DNA of 64,000 nucleotides from Aselliscus stoliczkanus (GCA_033961575.1 CM066731.1:58619501-58683500); one strand, 5' to 3'. Shown: positions 22,930 through 35,768, counted from the first letter of the stretch. Notes: a model not told the origin generated them from the letters alone. Made by a program: numbers and translations.

Positions 22930-23125
22930 GGGTAAGAATGTGGGCTTTGCAGTCAGAAGAGTTGAATCTCTGCTCTTTCATTTACTAAACTGCCTAAACT
23001 TGGGGAAATTAACTCTTAATTTCTCCCACCTGAGAAATGGAGGAATATTGAGCACTCAATGGCACTTGTGAGGAATAAATATCTATGCCATAATGTATAT
23101 GAAACATCCAATCCAAAGCAGAGCA
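22930..23125 (+). mobile_element. MIR SINE
   Basis: 'atgtgggctttgcagtcaga', 'aaacttggggaaattaactc' and 'tgaggaataaatatctatgc' follow the MIR consensus from head to 3' end. Confidence 0.8.
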
Positions 23126-23146
23126 AGCATTCAACAGATAGTAACT

Positions 23147-23620
23147 TTTTTTTCCCCAAGGTTAGCAACATCATTTTGACTTTTTAAAGATTTTATTGGG
23201 GAATTGGGGGAGAACAGCGTTGGGGAATTGGGGAAGGGGACAGACAAGTTGCCATCCTTTTTTGTTCTTCAGTTTGGTTGTGGAGGATGTTGCTTCACTG
23301 GCCCAATGATAATACCAATGATAATTGGTATTATCATTGTGCTCTTCCCGGATGAGGCAGATCAGTCGCAGGCCTCTGGACGGCCCTTCATGGCGGCTAT
23401 TGGCAGTTCACTCTGGCTGCGGGCCACTCACTGTAGCCTATGGCAGCCCACTGCAGCAAGGGCTGCAGCCTACACCATCACCGGGGCTCGCACAGCCCAG
23501 CTCCAGGTGGAGCTGTTGTTAGCTGTAGAGGGCAGTGTCACTGGACCTCATATGTGGGGTCCGACCCGGGTCTGCTGGCATCCCAAGCCAGCTCTTAACC
23601 AATGCATCACTCGACCTGCC
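23147..23620 (-). mobile_element. Long composite tRNA-derived SINE with extra 3' tail
   Basis: Flanked by a 15-bp duplication CAACAGATAGTAACT at 23132-23146 and 23621-23635. On the minus strand: tRNA-like head, then a unique body of about 300 bp ('agctccacctggagctgggc'), ending CCCCAATAAAATCTTTAAAA. About 27 bp of non-SINE sequence (plus 23155-23181) and a second A-run lie between that end and the duplication. The body also carries a 36-bp hairpin insertion (23304-23339). Related copies: 44034-44447 and 46590-47020. Confidence 0.88.
23304..23339. repeat. Perfect 16-bp inverted repeat inside the SINE
   Basis: CAATGATAATACCAAT, then a GATA loop, then ATTGGTATTATCATTG. The two sister SINEs have only one arm at this place, so the second arm is an addition in this copy. 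Confidence 0.95.
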
Positions 23621-23689
23621 CAACAGATAGTAACTCTTTATGTCAATTGAGTTATATTAGTTTGCAGTTGCAACTTTTCCTTTTTTTTT

Positions 23690-25765
23690 TTAAGTTTTAT
23701 TTATAAAAATAGCCCCATGCAGTAAGAACTTAAGAAATGAAAATAGAAAAGGTTAATCTCTAAATTTATAAAAAATTCAAGATAGAATATGCATTAAATT
23801 ATTTATTTTATTATATGTTATAAATAATTATACTGCAATTACATATTATACATATTATATTAAAATTATGTATTTTATTGTATATATATGCAAATTGTTT
23901 TATTTAGATCTTACAACAATGGATTAGTATTTAATTAATTTCCACGTGGTTTTTCATAAGTCAAGTGACATCAATTACTTAAAAAACTCTCAATTCGTAA
24001 TACATATATTGCAACATTTATGAATTTCTGGACACAGAATATTAAAATAAAGTAATTATCACCTGTGACCAAGTTTATACAAATTTCAAATAGATGGATG
24101 TTCACTACATCAATGAGTTTTGTAGAAGAGTTGGAAATATTTGAATTTACCTAAAGTCTCATTCCTGTGATAACCTGTGCCTCCACCAACCATTGAGAGA
24201 TCAGGAAGTAAACTATAAAGTAGCTATAAAGGCAGACACCTGTGGTAGCTCCTTCAAAGTTTTTACTTAAAAAAAATTTTATTGGACACAAATTGCATGT
24301 TGTATAAGCATCCTGGTCTGCTTTAGAATTTGGGCTTCATTCTGTTAGTTTTGGGCAGGAGGATATCAGATGAGAATTTCAGAAGTACTCACCTGGCAGG
24401 AAGGTGTAGGCTCAATTTAAGGCCAAGATTGATCAATTAGAAGCAATACATCTAGAGAGAGTCAAAGTCTGACTTGGTTAAATAAGCATAGAAATGGAAA
24501 AGAAAGGGAAAATAAGAATATTTACCTTGGAAATAGATTTGAGAATTCTTAGATTGAGAATTAGTCAAATAAGAGAGATTTATGATTAATCTTTTTTTTT
24601 TCATTATTCTAAAAGACATGTTCAGTCATTGTGGAATATAGTACAGGAAATCTTGCCTCTTACATGTTTTCCCAAATGCTTTCCTCCCGGTTTTGGGCCA
24701 AGAGACAAGATTCTAAATTGTATGATGTTGAACTATGACCAGGTGGTGTGCATGCCTCATGTGCAAGTATCAAATGCCATGAGCACAGGAATCTAGAAAG
24801 AATAATCAGCAAGTTCACAATTTAATATGAACTCAACAGAGTATATATTTCCTTTGTTTCCCCTTTCCTATATGCCACCACACTGTGTTTTCTGATTGGC
24901 TGTCACATCATTTGGGGTGCCTGAAGATGAGGGCCAGCTTCCTATTCAGTTTTTTCAACATTCCTATTTACTGTCTCTGTTCTAATGGCCTCTGATTCCC
25001 ACAACTCTTGAGACCTGCCATGATGCATGATTTTAACTGATATCAGCAATATTCTCCAATGCTTTAAGATGCCACATGAACCCTTTGCTGATTTCTGATG
25101 TTGGGAGCAAAATGGGACCTTCATTTTATTTTGTCATTATTGCCATCTTTCCTCCCACCTCTCTCCATGGCTTTTGTTCTTGAGGGGTAGGATCATTTCC
25201 ATTCTCTTTTCGTAGACTTTGCCTCCATTTAAACACTCAAAGATTTCTCTGCCTATAAGCTCCATTCCTGCTTCTTTTTAACCTATGTAATCTTTTACCA
25301 CACTCCGATGTAACCAATCCTCTTCCTCATTTATAATAGTTTATCAAATATCATTATTTGGTTTTGGGCTTGGAGTACTGACTGAAATGAATGGACACCA
25401 TTTCTTTCATAGGGAACTGGGATCTAGATTTGAGGTTTGTTAGGAGCAGTAATCTAGGGAGCTGGCTGTCCCCCAGGAAAGGCAGAGAGGCCGGAGACTA
25501 GAGACAGCCATCTGCAGTCCTGTTGGCACTTGCATGGATGTTTATGATATTAGCAGATGGTGCCTTGATGGATACGTGCTCATTGTGGTGCTGAAAACAT
25601 TGTGGGCACTGAACCACAGGCAAATTTTCATTCTCCTTATTTCTGAAGTAACAAGAAAACATTTTCTGTGCTCGGAACAATGGTGCAGAGCCTCTAACAC
25701 TAGTTTGAGAGCAAAAATATGCATTTTGTATTTCCTTTCTTGCGAAGTATAACTACAAGGTTCAA
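23690..25765. other. Unclassified AT-rich DNA
   Basis: About 23760-24100 is very AT-rich. No gene, RNA gene or assignable repeat was seen. Confidence 0.5.
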
Positions 25766-25768
25766 GAG

Positions 25769-25829
<61 letters not shown>

Positions 25830-25992
25830 TGTCTATCTATCTATCAACTATCATTTATCTATCTATCTATCTATCTATCATCTGTCTATCTGCTATCTAT
25901 TGATCATCTATCTATCTATCTATCTATTGATTATCATCTATCTATCTATCTATTTATCTATCTATCTATCATCTATCTGTTATCTATCTATC
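25769..25992 (+). repeat. Interrupted (CTAT)n / GATA microsatellite, about 220 bp
   Basis: Long runs of CTAT are broken by TTGT, CAACTATCATT, CATCTGTCTATCTG and similar interruptions. The 113-codon frame made of YLSI repeats is an artefact of this array. Confidence 0.97.
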
Positions 25993-25999
25993 ACTACTT

Positions 26000-27000
26000 A
26001 TTTATTTGCTTGTTTTGGGAAGCAATTACCTACTTCTGTCTATTTCTATTAGAACTTTAAATGGGGGGATATTTTATGTTTTCTGGCTGAATGGAAAAAT
26101 GAGAACAAATACATATATGAAGACTATTAGTAGGAATAGATTTGAATTGAACTGTCTGATTCCTCTTGGCCAGGAGCAAAGAGCCACCTGTCTGAAACAA
26201 GCAACACCAATTCGTCTCTAGCAGAAACTAGCCAGGCAAGCCTCAACAGATGTGGTTTAAAAATAGAGAGAGGGCTTGTTTCCTTTGTTCCTACCCAGGA
26301 GGAGTTTGAAGGAGAGGTTGGGTGGCTGAGCCCTGGTCCTTTTCCTTTTAAATACTTTGTGGATATGATTTTAAATAAAATTTCTGTTTCTCTGGATTCT
26401 TTGGAAACAAATGGGGGCATCAGAGCCAGGTATTGTTTATTTTTGCTTTTAGAAGCCTCCAAGCAGAGTGAAGAGAGGACTGTCACAGGGATAGCTTTAT
26501 TGTTTGTTTATTTGGGAGGGTGTGGGTTAAGTTATTGCACAGGTGCCCCTGAATTTTCCTCCCTCTTATCTTGACACAGAATGTTCTGTTTCTGCACCTA
26601 CATTCTTCTATTGCTTAACACACGCGTCTCTTCTAACATCCATCACATCCTGTCCAAGTAATCGATTTATACAGAAAAGCCTAACTATGGCTTCATGTAG
26701 CATGGCATTTATAAATGAGCAAATTCTTCATCCTCAATGAGAGCATGCAAAAGATTGGCAGCAAAAACCATTTTTCCTCATGGTTCAAGACTAGCATGTG
26801 GGGTCTCTCCATTTCAATTTGGCTATAAAAAGATGTTGTATAATTAATGATTGAGATATATATGACTTCAGGGCATTTCTGCTCATTTTGCAAAGTGAAA
26901 CACACAGTTTGGAAGTGATGTCTGCCCAATAATACAGACTTCAGATTTATCAAAGAATCTCTATCATCAATAACGCTAATTTACCTGAAGAACACAAAAG
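26000..27000. other. Unclassified intergenic DNA
   Basis: No gene was supported. Several overlapping short frames lack motifs. Confidence 0.5.
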
Positions 27001-27004
27001 TCAG

Positions 27005-27190
27005 AAGATCTAAATACAAATATTGATTCTTATATTTTGTAGCTTTGTGAATGTGGGTCAGTTTTTTTTGAGTCTTATTTTTCTCACCTTTAGAAGGAAC
27101 CAGCAATAGGAACTGGCACATAGGATGAATGTGGGGATCAAATAGAGTTGATGTAAGTGCTTAAAAATAAAGTACTGTACAAATAATTGT
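27005..27190 (+). mobile_element. Degraded MIR SINE
   Basis: 'agctttgtgaatgtgggtca', 'gtcttatttttctcaccttt' and 'aggaactggcacataggatg' parallel the MIR core and 3' end. Confidence 0.55.
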
Positions 27191-27319
27191 TAGAATAGTT
27201 GAATAGGCAAATGATGTGTTTATTGTACATGTACATATGCTTATTTGAATTCATCTTAAATATTATTGTTAAACTTATACAGTATCTTTTTACCCTTGTT
27301 AAAAAGGAACAACAGACCC

Positions 27320-27690
27320 CAATTGCAGTCACTTGTGGTAATAAGCCCCATCAAGACTTAATGCCTAATTTCAGTTCCAGCCTGTCCCTAGAGTAGAATT
27401 TTAAACCAATCAGTCTGAAATTTCCTGATCAACACTAATGAGTTATTCTGCCTGGTAAGACCCTCTGCCTTTCCCTACAGGAAGGAGACTTTACCTGAAA
27501 TAATCCACTCCTTTACCTTCTTGGTTATACTCACCTTCTGCCTATAAAATCCTTCCATTTCTTAAGACTCCTCAGAACTCCCTTTGGTTTGCTCAATGGG
27601 ATGCTGTCTGATTCATGAGTCCATGAATAATTAATTAAACCAATTAGAGTTTCAGATTTGCTTAGGTGAATTTTTCCTCTTTAACACCCC
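27320..27690 (+). mobile_element. Probable old LTR fragment
   Basis: The layout resembles an LTR: 'cttctgcctataaaatcctt' (TATA-like), 'cctcagaactccctttggtt', 'gctgtctgattcatgagtcc', then 'taattaattaaaccaattag' and a T-rich end. Family and 5' boundary are uncertain. Confidence 0.5.
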
Positions 27691-27878
27691 TAAGTTATAA
27701 CCTAAAGAAATGCTGTTTGGATTTCATATAAAGATATAATCTGAGTGGGACTTAATTATTTCAAAGTTATGCTTTGTTTCATTTTATTCATGGCATTCAT
27801 GTGGAGGGTGTTCATGTGGTTAGTTTAGACTGATATTATTCTCCTCCAGCCTGGCCGATTTATGGGAATGTGCTTTTT

Positions 27879-27883
<5 letters not shown>

Positions 27884-27918
<35 letters not shown>
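27884..27918. repeat. (AT)n microsatellite
   Basis: About 17 AT repeats follow a poly-T run. Confidence 0.95.
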
Positions 27919-27921
<3 letters not shown>

Positions 27922-28019
27922 GCAAGAGAAGGAAGAACAACCATACATTGCTCTTATTCAGTCTGTAAAATGTTCATTGTTGCTCCGAGCTGGAAATCAA
28001 ATTACAGAGAACACCATGA

Positions 28020-28815
28020 CCTGGTTGGGGAGGAGACAAAATTTCTTTTATCCTTTTAGGGTTTTTGGCTGGTCTCATCATCAAATTAACATAAGAGAGG
28101 TTAACAGCTGAAAAACAAATTTAATTATGTAGGTACAGGAGCTCCATAAGAATATGAGCTCCAAAGACAAGTTAGGCAATTGAGGCTTATATGCCATTCT
28201 AGGCTAAGGAATAGGATAGGCATCTGGGACTTCAAAGAGGAGACAGACAATTCACAAGAGCAAATGTTTGGTAACAATGGTTTCCCACGCCATGCAGAGA
28301 CAATGAGGCACAGAGAGGGCTTAGAACAAACCGGCCTTGCTAAGTTCCCCCACACTCCCACCAACACACCTTGCTGACATTCTTTGGTGAATAATCCTTG
28401 GTTATCTCTAGTGATAGCTCTTTTCCTGGAACAGGCCCTCTATCTAAATTATTTTAGGTACTTAAGGGGGATGTAAAAAGAAAAGCTTCCTGAGTCTTCT
28501 GTATCTTAAAAAGAATCAGCCTAAAATAATCCTCATGCCAAAGATACACATTTTGGGCTGGCAAATTTTGCTCCCCTACAGGAAACAAAATGAAGCACTG
28601 AAACAAAATGAAGCCCCACCCAATAAGAAAGGGTCCCATGCCACCATGGCCATCTGTTTCCCCTCTTCCAAGATGAACCCCTATAATCCTAATACCTTAA
28701 CCTAAAGCCTTTCTCAGTCTTCATTGTTCCTGATCTCTGTGGGACAGGACACTGTTGGGCACCCTCTTTTCTGAAATTACTTTTTCAATAATCTTGACAT
28801 GTATATAGCTTCAAC
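28020..28815 (-). mobile_element. Possible ancient LTR or retroviral-internal fragment
   Basis: The block 28050-28580 ('atgtaaaaagaaaagcttcc', 'tctgtatcttaaaaagaatc', 'aagatacacattttgggctg') recalls a repeated mammalian LTR-type sequence in antisense, but I cannot name it. No coding sequence is visible. Confidence 0.35.
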
Positions 28816-28819
28816 CTTT

Positions 28820-30440
28820 GCCTAAGAGAAAACTTCCAAATCAAGCTATGAGGTTCTAGAAAACAACTTCAGAGACATACCTTAAAGTATAGGTATAGTT
28901 AGAAATGCATGTACTTAGTTAAGCTCTGAGAAATGGACCCAGTGCAAATAGTAATAGCTCTGTAGATAGCCACAAATAAAAGAGATGGTCACTAAGTTGA
29001 AAAGGCCACAAATCAGAAGCGAGTGTCTATGTACAAACAGTGTTTATAGCTTTTCTTTTGACTTTACTGTCAATAGCCATTTCAAATGCAAAATAAAGCA
29101 ATATTCTTAAATGCTTGGAAATGAATTGTTTTACATTTTTATAACCAAAAGCCTAGGAGAACGTCAACTTTTGGTATTAAACCGAAGTATAAGTACTATT
29201 TTTGTGATTAATTTTGTAAGTTTTTTTTTTCAAAGCCTTCACCAATTTATGGAGGACATGGGCTGATGTAAGTGGAGGGGTAGTTTGTGGGATGGTGGGT
29301 CCGGGTCCCAGTTAGTGACACACATAATTTTGTAATATGTTATCTTCATTATTGCTTCATGTGGAACATATCTGAAGTTCGTAAATGAGAAATGATCTAG
29401 TTCTCTTAATTTCTCACTTTAATTGAAGGATGGAATAAAAACAATATTATTTCCTCCAACCAACATAAAAATCCACGTGACTGGGATAATTTAACTAAAA
29501 TATGATATGTGGATAAGTTCTAGCAACTTATGTGTACAAGCTCTGAAATTTTTAATGTCTTTAACTGAGAGCTTTTAAAATGTAGTGGGACTGAAATATA
29601 TTCTGAGATATAATTCAACTATCTTTCACTGTTTATAAAACGAATGATGGGAAATTAAATGTAACCTAGCTAATGCTATATCTCTATGAAAGCATAAATT
29701 ACTTCTTATTAGGCAACTGCAAAATCCTTTTATGTGTTTAATGATGTGGCTGTTATGAATCTAGATTGAATAAGCTGCTCATTGTTTTATATTTTCTTGT
29801 GAGGCAGTTCCATTAAGAACAGTTAATTTGCAATTGTGTGAAGATGTGGTCAGAAATGTTTGTCATTGAAATTATAAAATGTTTGAATTGCATTTAAATT
29901 AGTTAGAAGCCTGAGGTTCATTCAATATAAAAATATTTTCATTATGTCTTATCTTTGTATCTTTAACTTCTTTACAGTAGTAATTTTGTAAGGGGCGTAG
30001 TATTAGAGACTTGAGTTCTGAAAATGTGTGAGCTGCAAATTCAAACTGGCCTTGAAGGTTAAGTGGAAAGCTTCTAAACATAAATAGTATTTAGCAAACT
30101 ACCTCTTTCATTCCTCAGAGCTGTCTTTTCAGGACATTGTCATTTCTTCAAGTTCCCTTTGTCACCCATTCTTGTGCCAATGCTGTGGTGTTTACTCTTA
30201 ACCCATTTGTGTCTTTATATTTAAAGTGTATATTTAAAAGACATAGTTGGATCTTGGTTATTAATATTACTTTTTAATCCAATATAATCATTTTTGTCTT
30301 TGGTGTGTTTAATCTATTTACATGTAAATTAATTACTGATATAATTGGTTTGATTCTTATTTTCTTGCTATTTGTTTTCTACTATTCCCATCTGTTCTTT
30401 AGTTGATGTTGTTCATCTCTGCTTTCCTGACTTCTTTTGG
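28820..30440. other. Unclassified AT-rich DNA
   Basis: No gene or assignable repeat was seen. Confidence 0.5.
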
Positions 30441-30446
30441 ATTAAT

Positions 30447-30535
30447 CAAATAATATATATATATATTATATATATATAGTTTTTTAATTAAAATTTATTA
30501 TATATATATAATTTTTTTAAATTAAAATTTATTAG
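30447..30535. repeat. AT-rich duplicated segment
   Basis: TATATATATA runs are each followed by TTTTTTAATTAAAATTTATT or a near-identical version, repeated twice in tandem (unit about 40-45 bp). It abuts the L1 fragment on its right, whose A-rich end it appears to duplicate. Confidence 0.8.
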
Positions 30536-30700
30536 GGTGACAATGGTTAATAAAATTACATAGGTTTCAAGGTTGAATATACCACTCTACACCACTATAT
30601 ACCGTTTTAAAATGCATCCTTGACTTACTGCACTGCACCTTAAGTAAATACTTGTACCAATTCCTGAATGATGCAAGACCCTTACAAGAGTTCATCTCCA
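30536..30700 (-). mobile_element. L1 3'UTR fragment
   Basis: 'gggtgacaatggttaataaa' with 'attacataggtttcaagg' is antisense L1 3'UTR, the same type as at 2195-2330. Confidence 0.6.
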
Positions 30701-30889
30701 TTTTCTTTCTTCCCAACAAAGTGGGACACCTTTGACAGTGAGAAGTACACTATTAATAAGTATGCTGACAGAATTGGCATGAACTGGTTACATTGGGCCA
30801 GTCCAGACAAGAAGGAGACCCCGTTTCTTTAGCCCTCGCCTTCCAGAACATAATCCTTTAGATACCACCACCCTTTTGAACCAAAGCAG

Positions 30890-31140
30890 TACAGGATAGT
30901 GACTCTGGAGAAAACTCTGGGGGTCCCCGATCATGGGCCCAATCCTTGATCTTCCACTTTCTAATTGCATCATTTGGGGCAAATTAGTTCTACTGTGCTG
31001 CCTTAGTCTCTTCACCTGAGATAGAGAAAAAATATGATCAAATGAGATTAAATTCATATTGATGTTATGAGGATTTAAAAAAAAAAAAAGTGGGAGGGCA
31101 TGAGAACCTGCCTGGCATATAACAGTTACTTAACAAAAGA
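30890..31140 (+). mobile_element. Degraded MIR SINE
   Basis: 'gggcccaatccttgatcttc', 'atttggggcaaattagttct' and 'gcctggcatataacagttac' follow MIR from the B-box region to the 3' end. Confidence 0.6.
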
Positions 31141-31149
31141 TAGTAGTTA

Positions 31150-34100
31150 TTTTTTTCAAATAATTTTTTAATAAACACATGCTTTCCATAGCTCATGTTT
31201 ATGCTTTGCATTTTTCAGAACTTTCTGATAGTTGCAGATTGGAAGGTATCATCCTACCAGCTTTGCAGGGATAGCCTTTAGTCTGTCCTTGCATCTTTCT
31301 AAATGCACATGTAACAGTCCATCTTCTGCTTTACAGAAACTCAACTTTTGCTACTCTCTGTTCAACAAAACCATGCCTGGGGGTTTTTGTTCAAGCTGCA
31401 GGGAGAACAATTACTTATTGTTCTTGACCCATCTCTTCATTATTTAGCTTCCTTTGGTCTTTCACAATTGAGTTAGTTTTTCCCTTTTCTGTGCTCTGTT
31501 ATAATTTGGTATGATGTAGGAATCCCTGAAAGCACTGTGAGGAGTAGTTTGAGAGTTAACTCTTTCGTTGCATTAATTGATTTCAAGTGTTTTTCTCAAA
31601 ATGTGTCAGAAATCCACAAAAAACAAAAAGTTGATATTTTAACTATTTTATGCATTTTCTAGTAACAATTTGAGCTGCTTTGTATATAAATGACATTATT
31701 TTTATGTATAAAAATGTCCTATTGTTATCCATTCTTGGAAAACACAAAAATATAGGAAAATGTACATCTGCTTTCTTAAACTTCCTTTCTGGAAGTTTCC
31801 ATCCTCAGTCAATAGATGGAAATATTCATTCGGATATATCCAACCATCCAGCAAAAGGGTTTTAAATGAATAGATGAGATCAACATACCAGAGACACTCT
31901 AGAGATGACATTTCTCCAGCTGGAGTCATCAAAAGCTGCAACAGTGGTTCTCATCCCCAGACGGGCATTTACATTTGTGGGACATTTTTTGTTAGAGCAG
32001 TGATGGAATGGACAGTCACTTCTGAGATAATGCTTATTTTAAAACTATGAATTTGTCCAAAGGCAATTATTAAGGAACAATCTGAGCATAAAGCAAATTT
32101 TGAGTTTGCTGTTTGCAAATTTTCATTCATAGGAAACAGTAAGGTGAATGCAGAAAACAGCACCCAGGTGAACCCAGCTGCGTAGGAATACACAACACAC
32201 ACACACACACACATACACACACACACACACACACAGAAATATAAACACACTTCAAATGTCTACCAGCTACCTCAGTTTACCACGTACGTTAGCCTCCTAA
32301 ACTGTGTTTTATTATTCTTTTGTGTTTGTGAATTTTTATACATAAAACAAAGCAGAACATGTATTCAACAGCTCAAATCTATTTAAGAATCTGATTCGAA
32401 ACCCTAAGCAGTTGTTACAAAAGAAAGAAACTCGAGAACCTTAATGAAAATCATGCAATTCTTTTAAGGTACCTTTTGATGCTAGTAGTATCAAGCGTAG
32501 GGGTTTTCAACATCCCTACAACGTCTCAAGCCTTCAGCTGCCCGGCGACGCTCGCAATGCAGACAGGAAGCTGGAAAAGAGTTTCCAGTCACGAGACAGA
32601 TGTTAATTGAAGAATAATGTTATGTATTGGATCAAAATTTCAGTTTTGATGAAGAAGGTTTGTATTATGAGCATATGCCTCAAAAGGAAAAACAAAAACA
32701 AAACATGCCCCCAGGAAGGCTGAGAAAGATCACCAAAATGAGAATGAGTCATTCCCACCCACAGCTGGTGTTACAACTTTCAGAAAAGCCTTCTAGCACT
32801 TCACAAAGATGTGAAAGCTGTAGCCCTTCCAACACACATCTCCCCACGCAAACTCCAGGTCTCTTGCAAAGTAAAGTGCCATATTTATCCTAGAATTTAT
32901 ACACTTATTACCATTGAACATGTATAAAATTGTGCTACCATTTTATTAGGTTGCTATCTTTTTAAAAAACACATGTTCTGACAAAATTTTTGAGTGTTAG
33001 GCCCCCAACTTCATGTCCCCCTATCATGAGCCCTGTGGTTTTGAATTACACAGTTTTGCATAGCTGGTGCTTTTGCAGAGTCGCTATGCCACATTATAGC
33101 AGAACTGACTGTACCAGGGGTATCTAGTGGGCAGGTGCTAGGGCTGCTAGACAACACCATGTGTGGGTAAAATCAAGAATTTTCTCATGTTGGATTGGCT
33201 TGCCAGTCGTGCACTCTTTTCTGTTTCACGACTCTGTTTTGATTGATCTGATCTTCATCAGTGCAAGTTATGCCTCTGCTCACTACACTATAAAATGCCA
33301 AGTTAGAGTTTATGTATATTTTTCTGTAGCTGCTGCTGCTTGTCTATTTTCAAGCTGATATGTTCTTGGATAATTCAAATGGTCGAACTGTCTTCCGGCT
33401 CATTTTCCCATCTGTAAAAATATGGGGATTCATTAAAAATTTGTATCTGAGATCTGTTACCAAATACACTACTGATGCTATACAAATGTAAATCAGGAAA
33501 TGAGTGAGATAGTTCGACAAAGACTCTCATGAGATTTAAACCAGATTTCTTCCAGTTCATCCAATTAGTAAGTACTTACTCAGAATATTTCACCATGTGA
33601 CTTTAGCTTCGGTACTTCTTCTCCCAGTCAATTTCCTAGTCCGTACTTCAACTTTTTTTTTAATGGGTCTCTAAATATTCTTTCAATTTTCTTTGACTGT
33701 TTAATAAGCTCTACTCTGGACACACGGTCAAACACAAAGATTGAAACTGCTCTATAAATGTTTGAGATATAGTTACAGACATAAGATCTATACTTATACA
33801 TATATGTAAGTATAATTTTCCAAGATATATTAGAATCATATTATGGTCAAATATGGGAATTAAAGCTAGCTAGCTAGAGCAAAAATTTGTAGAGGGGAAA
33901 GACTTGATTTTTATACATCATTTATTTTTAGTGTCTAGAGCAGTGCCTCAGTGAAAGCTGTTGAATTAATAATGGGTAGCAAAAGTAAAATTTTCGAAGT
34001 TACAATCGATATGGCACAGTTTCCATTGAATAGGAAAGTAGAACTAACCAATCAGAGTGGGTATTGGCTAGTATGCTGTATCAATGTGCACGATTCAGTC

Positions 34101-35670
34101 TGAGCCATGGGTGCAGATCCCGGAGAGGGAGACCGCTGGGTGTCTACAAGAGGAGCCATTGGAGCTGGGTTCTAAGATTTGTAGATTTCAAGTGAGGGAC
34201 AGGGCAGGAGGGTATTTAACTAGGGAAAATGATTTGAGTAAAAGCACCAGGGCGAGTTCCAGAGAATAAGCAGAACAACCTGGTTTAAATGAAGAAATAG
34301 GACAAGGAGTTTTTAAACATATCTTGGAGTCTAGATACTGAAGGACCTGATACTTCATGTTTTTACTCTTATTGAAATATATATACAAGGTTCTTTGTTG
34401 CTTCAAAAAATAATAATAAAACCAAAAATTCTGAATGTATTTTTCTATCTTCCTTTTCAGTGTTATTAGGTGAATTAATTTAACTTAATTTATAGAAGTT
34501 TGGTTTTATAACCCAAATGAACTATTAACATTAAATAAGTGGCATTTAAAATGTAATAAGGGCAAAAAATGTAGAAGTTACTTCATTTATTACATCAATC
34601 TTAAATTTTCTCATAAAAGCAAATGCAACCTATTACTGATATTAAAAAGCTGAAAGAAATTGATATATCTTGACCATGTTATCCTTGGAGTCTGTATCTT
34701 TGGTTATATCTTTTTTAAGGGGGGAAATAAAAACTAGTAAATTTTTCATGTGGCATGAATAATCAGGAGAGTAGGAAGGTCACCTTATATGCTCATAAAT
34801 AAATCATGTTAAGATTCCTTCATATGTCTTACAACTCTCTTTGACCCTGTTCTAACCTCAGGGGCACTGAAAAGAACAGCAAGCCAGAGCCATTATTTAG
34901 TTATACAAAAGAAAAGCCCAATGAATACTAAATCACTTCTTTGACCTTGCTTTTCCCCTTATATTTTCCTAGTGCTATCAAATGGGGTACAGACTTCTAT
35001 TAGAATCTGGAAAAATGAGAGAGATTTAACCATTAATTTAAAACTATGTATCTGAAGGATATATTCGTATTATTATAGAAACAGACAAAAACACACAGTG
35101 TACCATTTGATTTGAACCTTGAGTCTCATCCTATTCTGGCAAAGATGCTTGTAATCAATGAGATACCAGAATGTCATCTGGCTTAAACAATATGTGAACG
35201 AGATTTCAAGGCTGCACTACTGTATTTTTTTCCCACCCAATAGCACAAATGCTATTTTCTAGGAAAAATAAAAAGATAAAGGGATGCCTCCATATGATGA
35301 AAATACTTATATAGTATTAGGTCTTATGTTATACTAACCTAAATTCCTTTCTTTTTCTTCAATTGGCAAAATTTGACCCATCAACATGATACAAAGTATT
35401 CACCATAAAAATTGGTTTTTCACCTTTAAAATGTTCATCGATTGTCTAACTAATCCCACTTATCCCTCAGAAGGCATATTGCCATGTATTGAAGGAGCAC
35501 ACAGAATCACTTGGTGTTTTCCCCTTCGTTAGTTTTAACAGATCCTAATTTCAATGATCTCCATAGGCCAATTTGTTAAAAGAAAAATTAGTTTAATACT
35601 TGATGAACGGAACCTGAGAAACTAAATTAATCAGCTCAGCACCAATGTCATTCTGGTGTGCAGCTAAATG
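31150..35670. other. Unclassified intergenic DNA, possibly low-copy
   Basis: A long stretch with no recognisable transposon apart from a CA repeat. It contains several open frames under 95 codons, none with a domain or an exon-like structure. The lack of obvious repeats makes it the best upstream place to look for conserved non-coding elements. Confidence 0.45.
32191..32235. repeat. (CA)n microsatellite
   Basis: About 22 CA units with one CATA interruption. Confidence 0.96.
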
Positions 35671-35685
35671 TCAATTATCTTCTCT

Positions 35686-35768
35686 CTCTTTTTTTGGGGG
35701 GGGTGGGGTGGGTGGGCGGCCGCTGGTCTCCCAAGCCAGTGCTTAACCACCGTGCCACTTGTCTGGCC
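35686..35768 (-). mobile_element. Short tRNA-derived SINE (head fragment)
   Basis: Flanked by CAATTATCTTCTCT at 35672-35685 and 35769-35782. On the minus strand: GGCCAGACAAGTGGCACGGT, GGTTAAGCACTGGCTTGGGA, then directly a C-rich/A-rich tail. It lacks the B box, so it is shorter than the other copies. Confidence 0.85.

Noticed and set aside
23204..23650. 148-codon plus-strand open frame
   Set aside because: Lies almost wholly inside the antisense long SINE.
25769..25992. A CRISPR-like array
   Set aside because: It is a simple 4-bp repeat in a eukaryotic genome with no spacers.
25719..26060. 113-codon frame of Ser-Ile-Tyr-Leu repeats
   Set aside because: Translation of the CTAT microsatellite.
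32627..32893. 88-codon plus-strand open frame in single-copy-looking DNA
   Set aside because: It starts at TTG rather than ATG, has no known motif, and shows no splice or promoter context. Conservation could not be tested.
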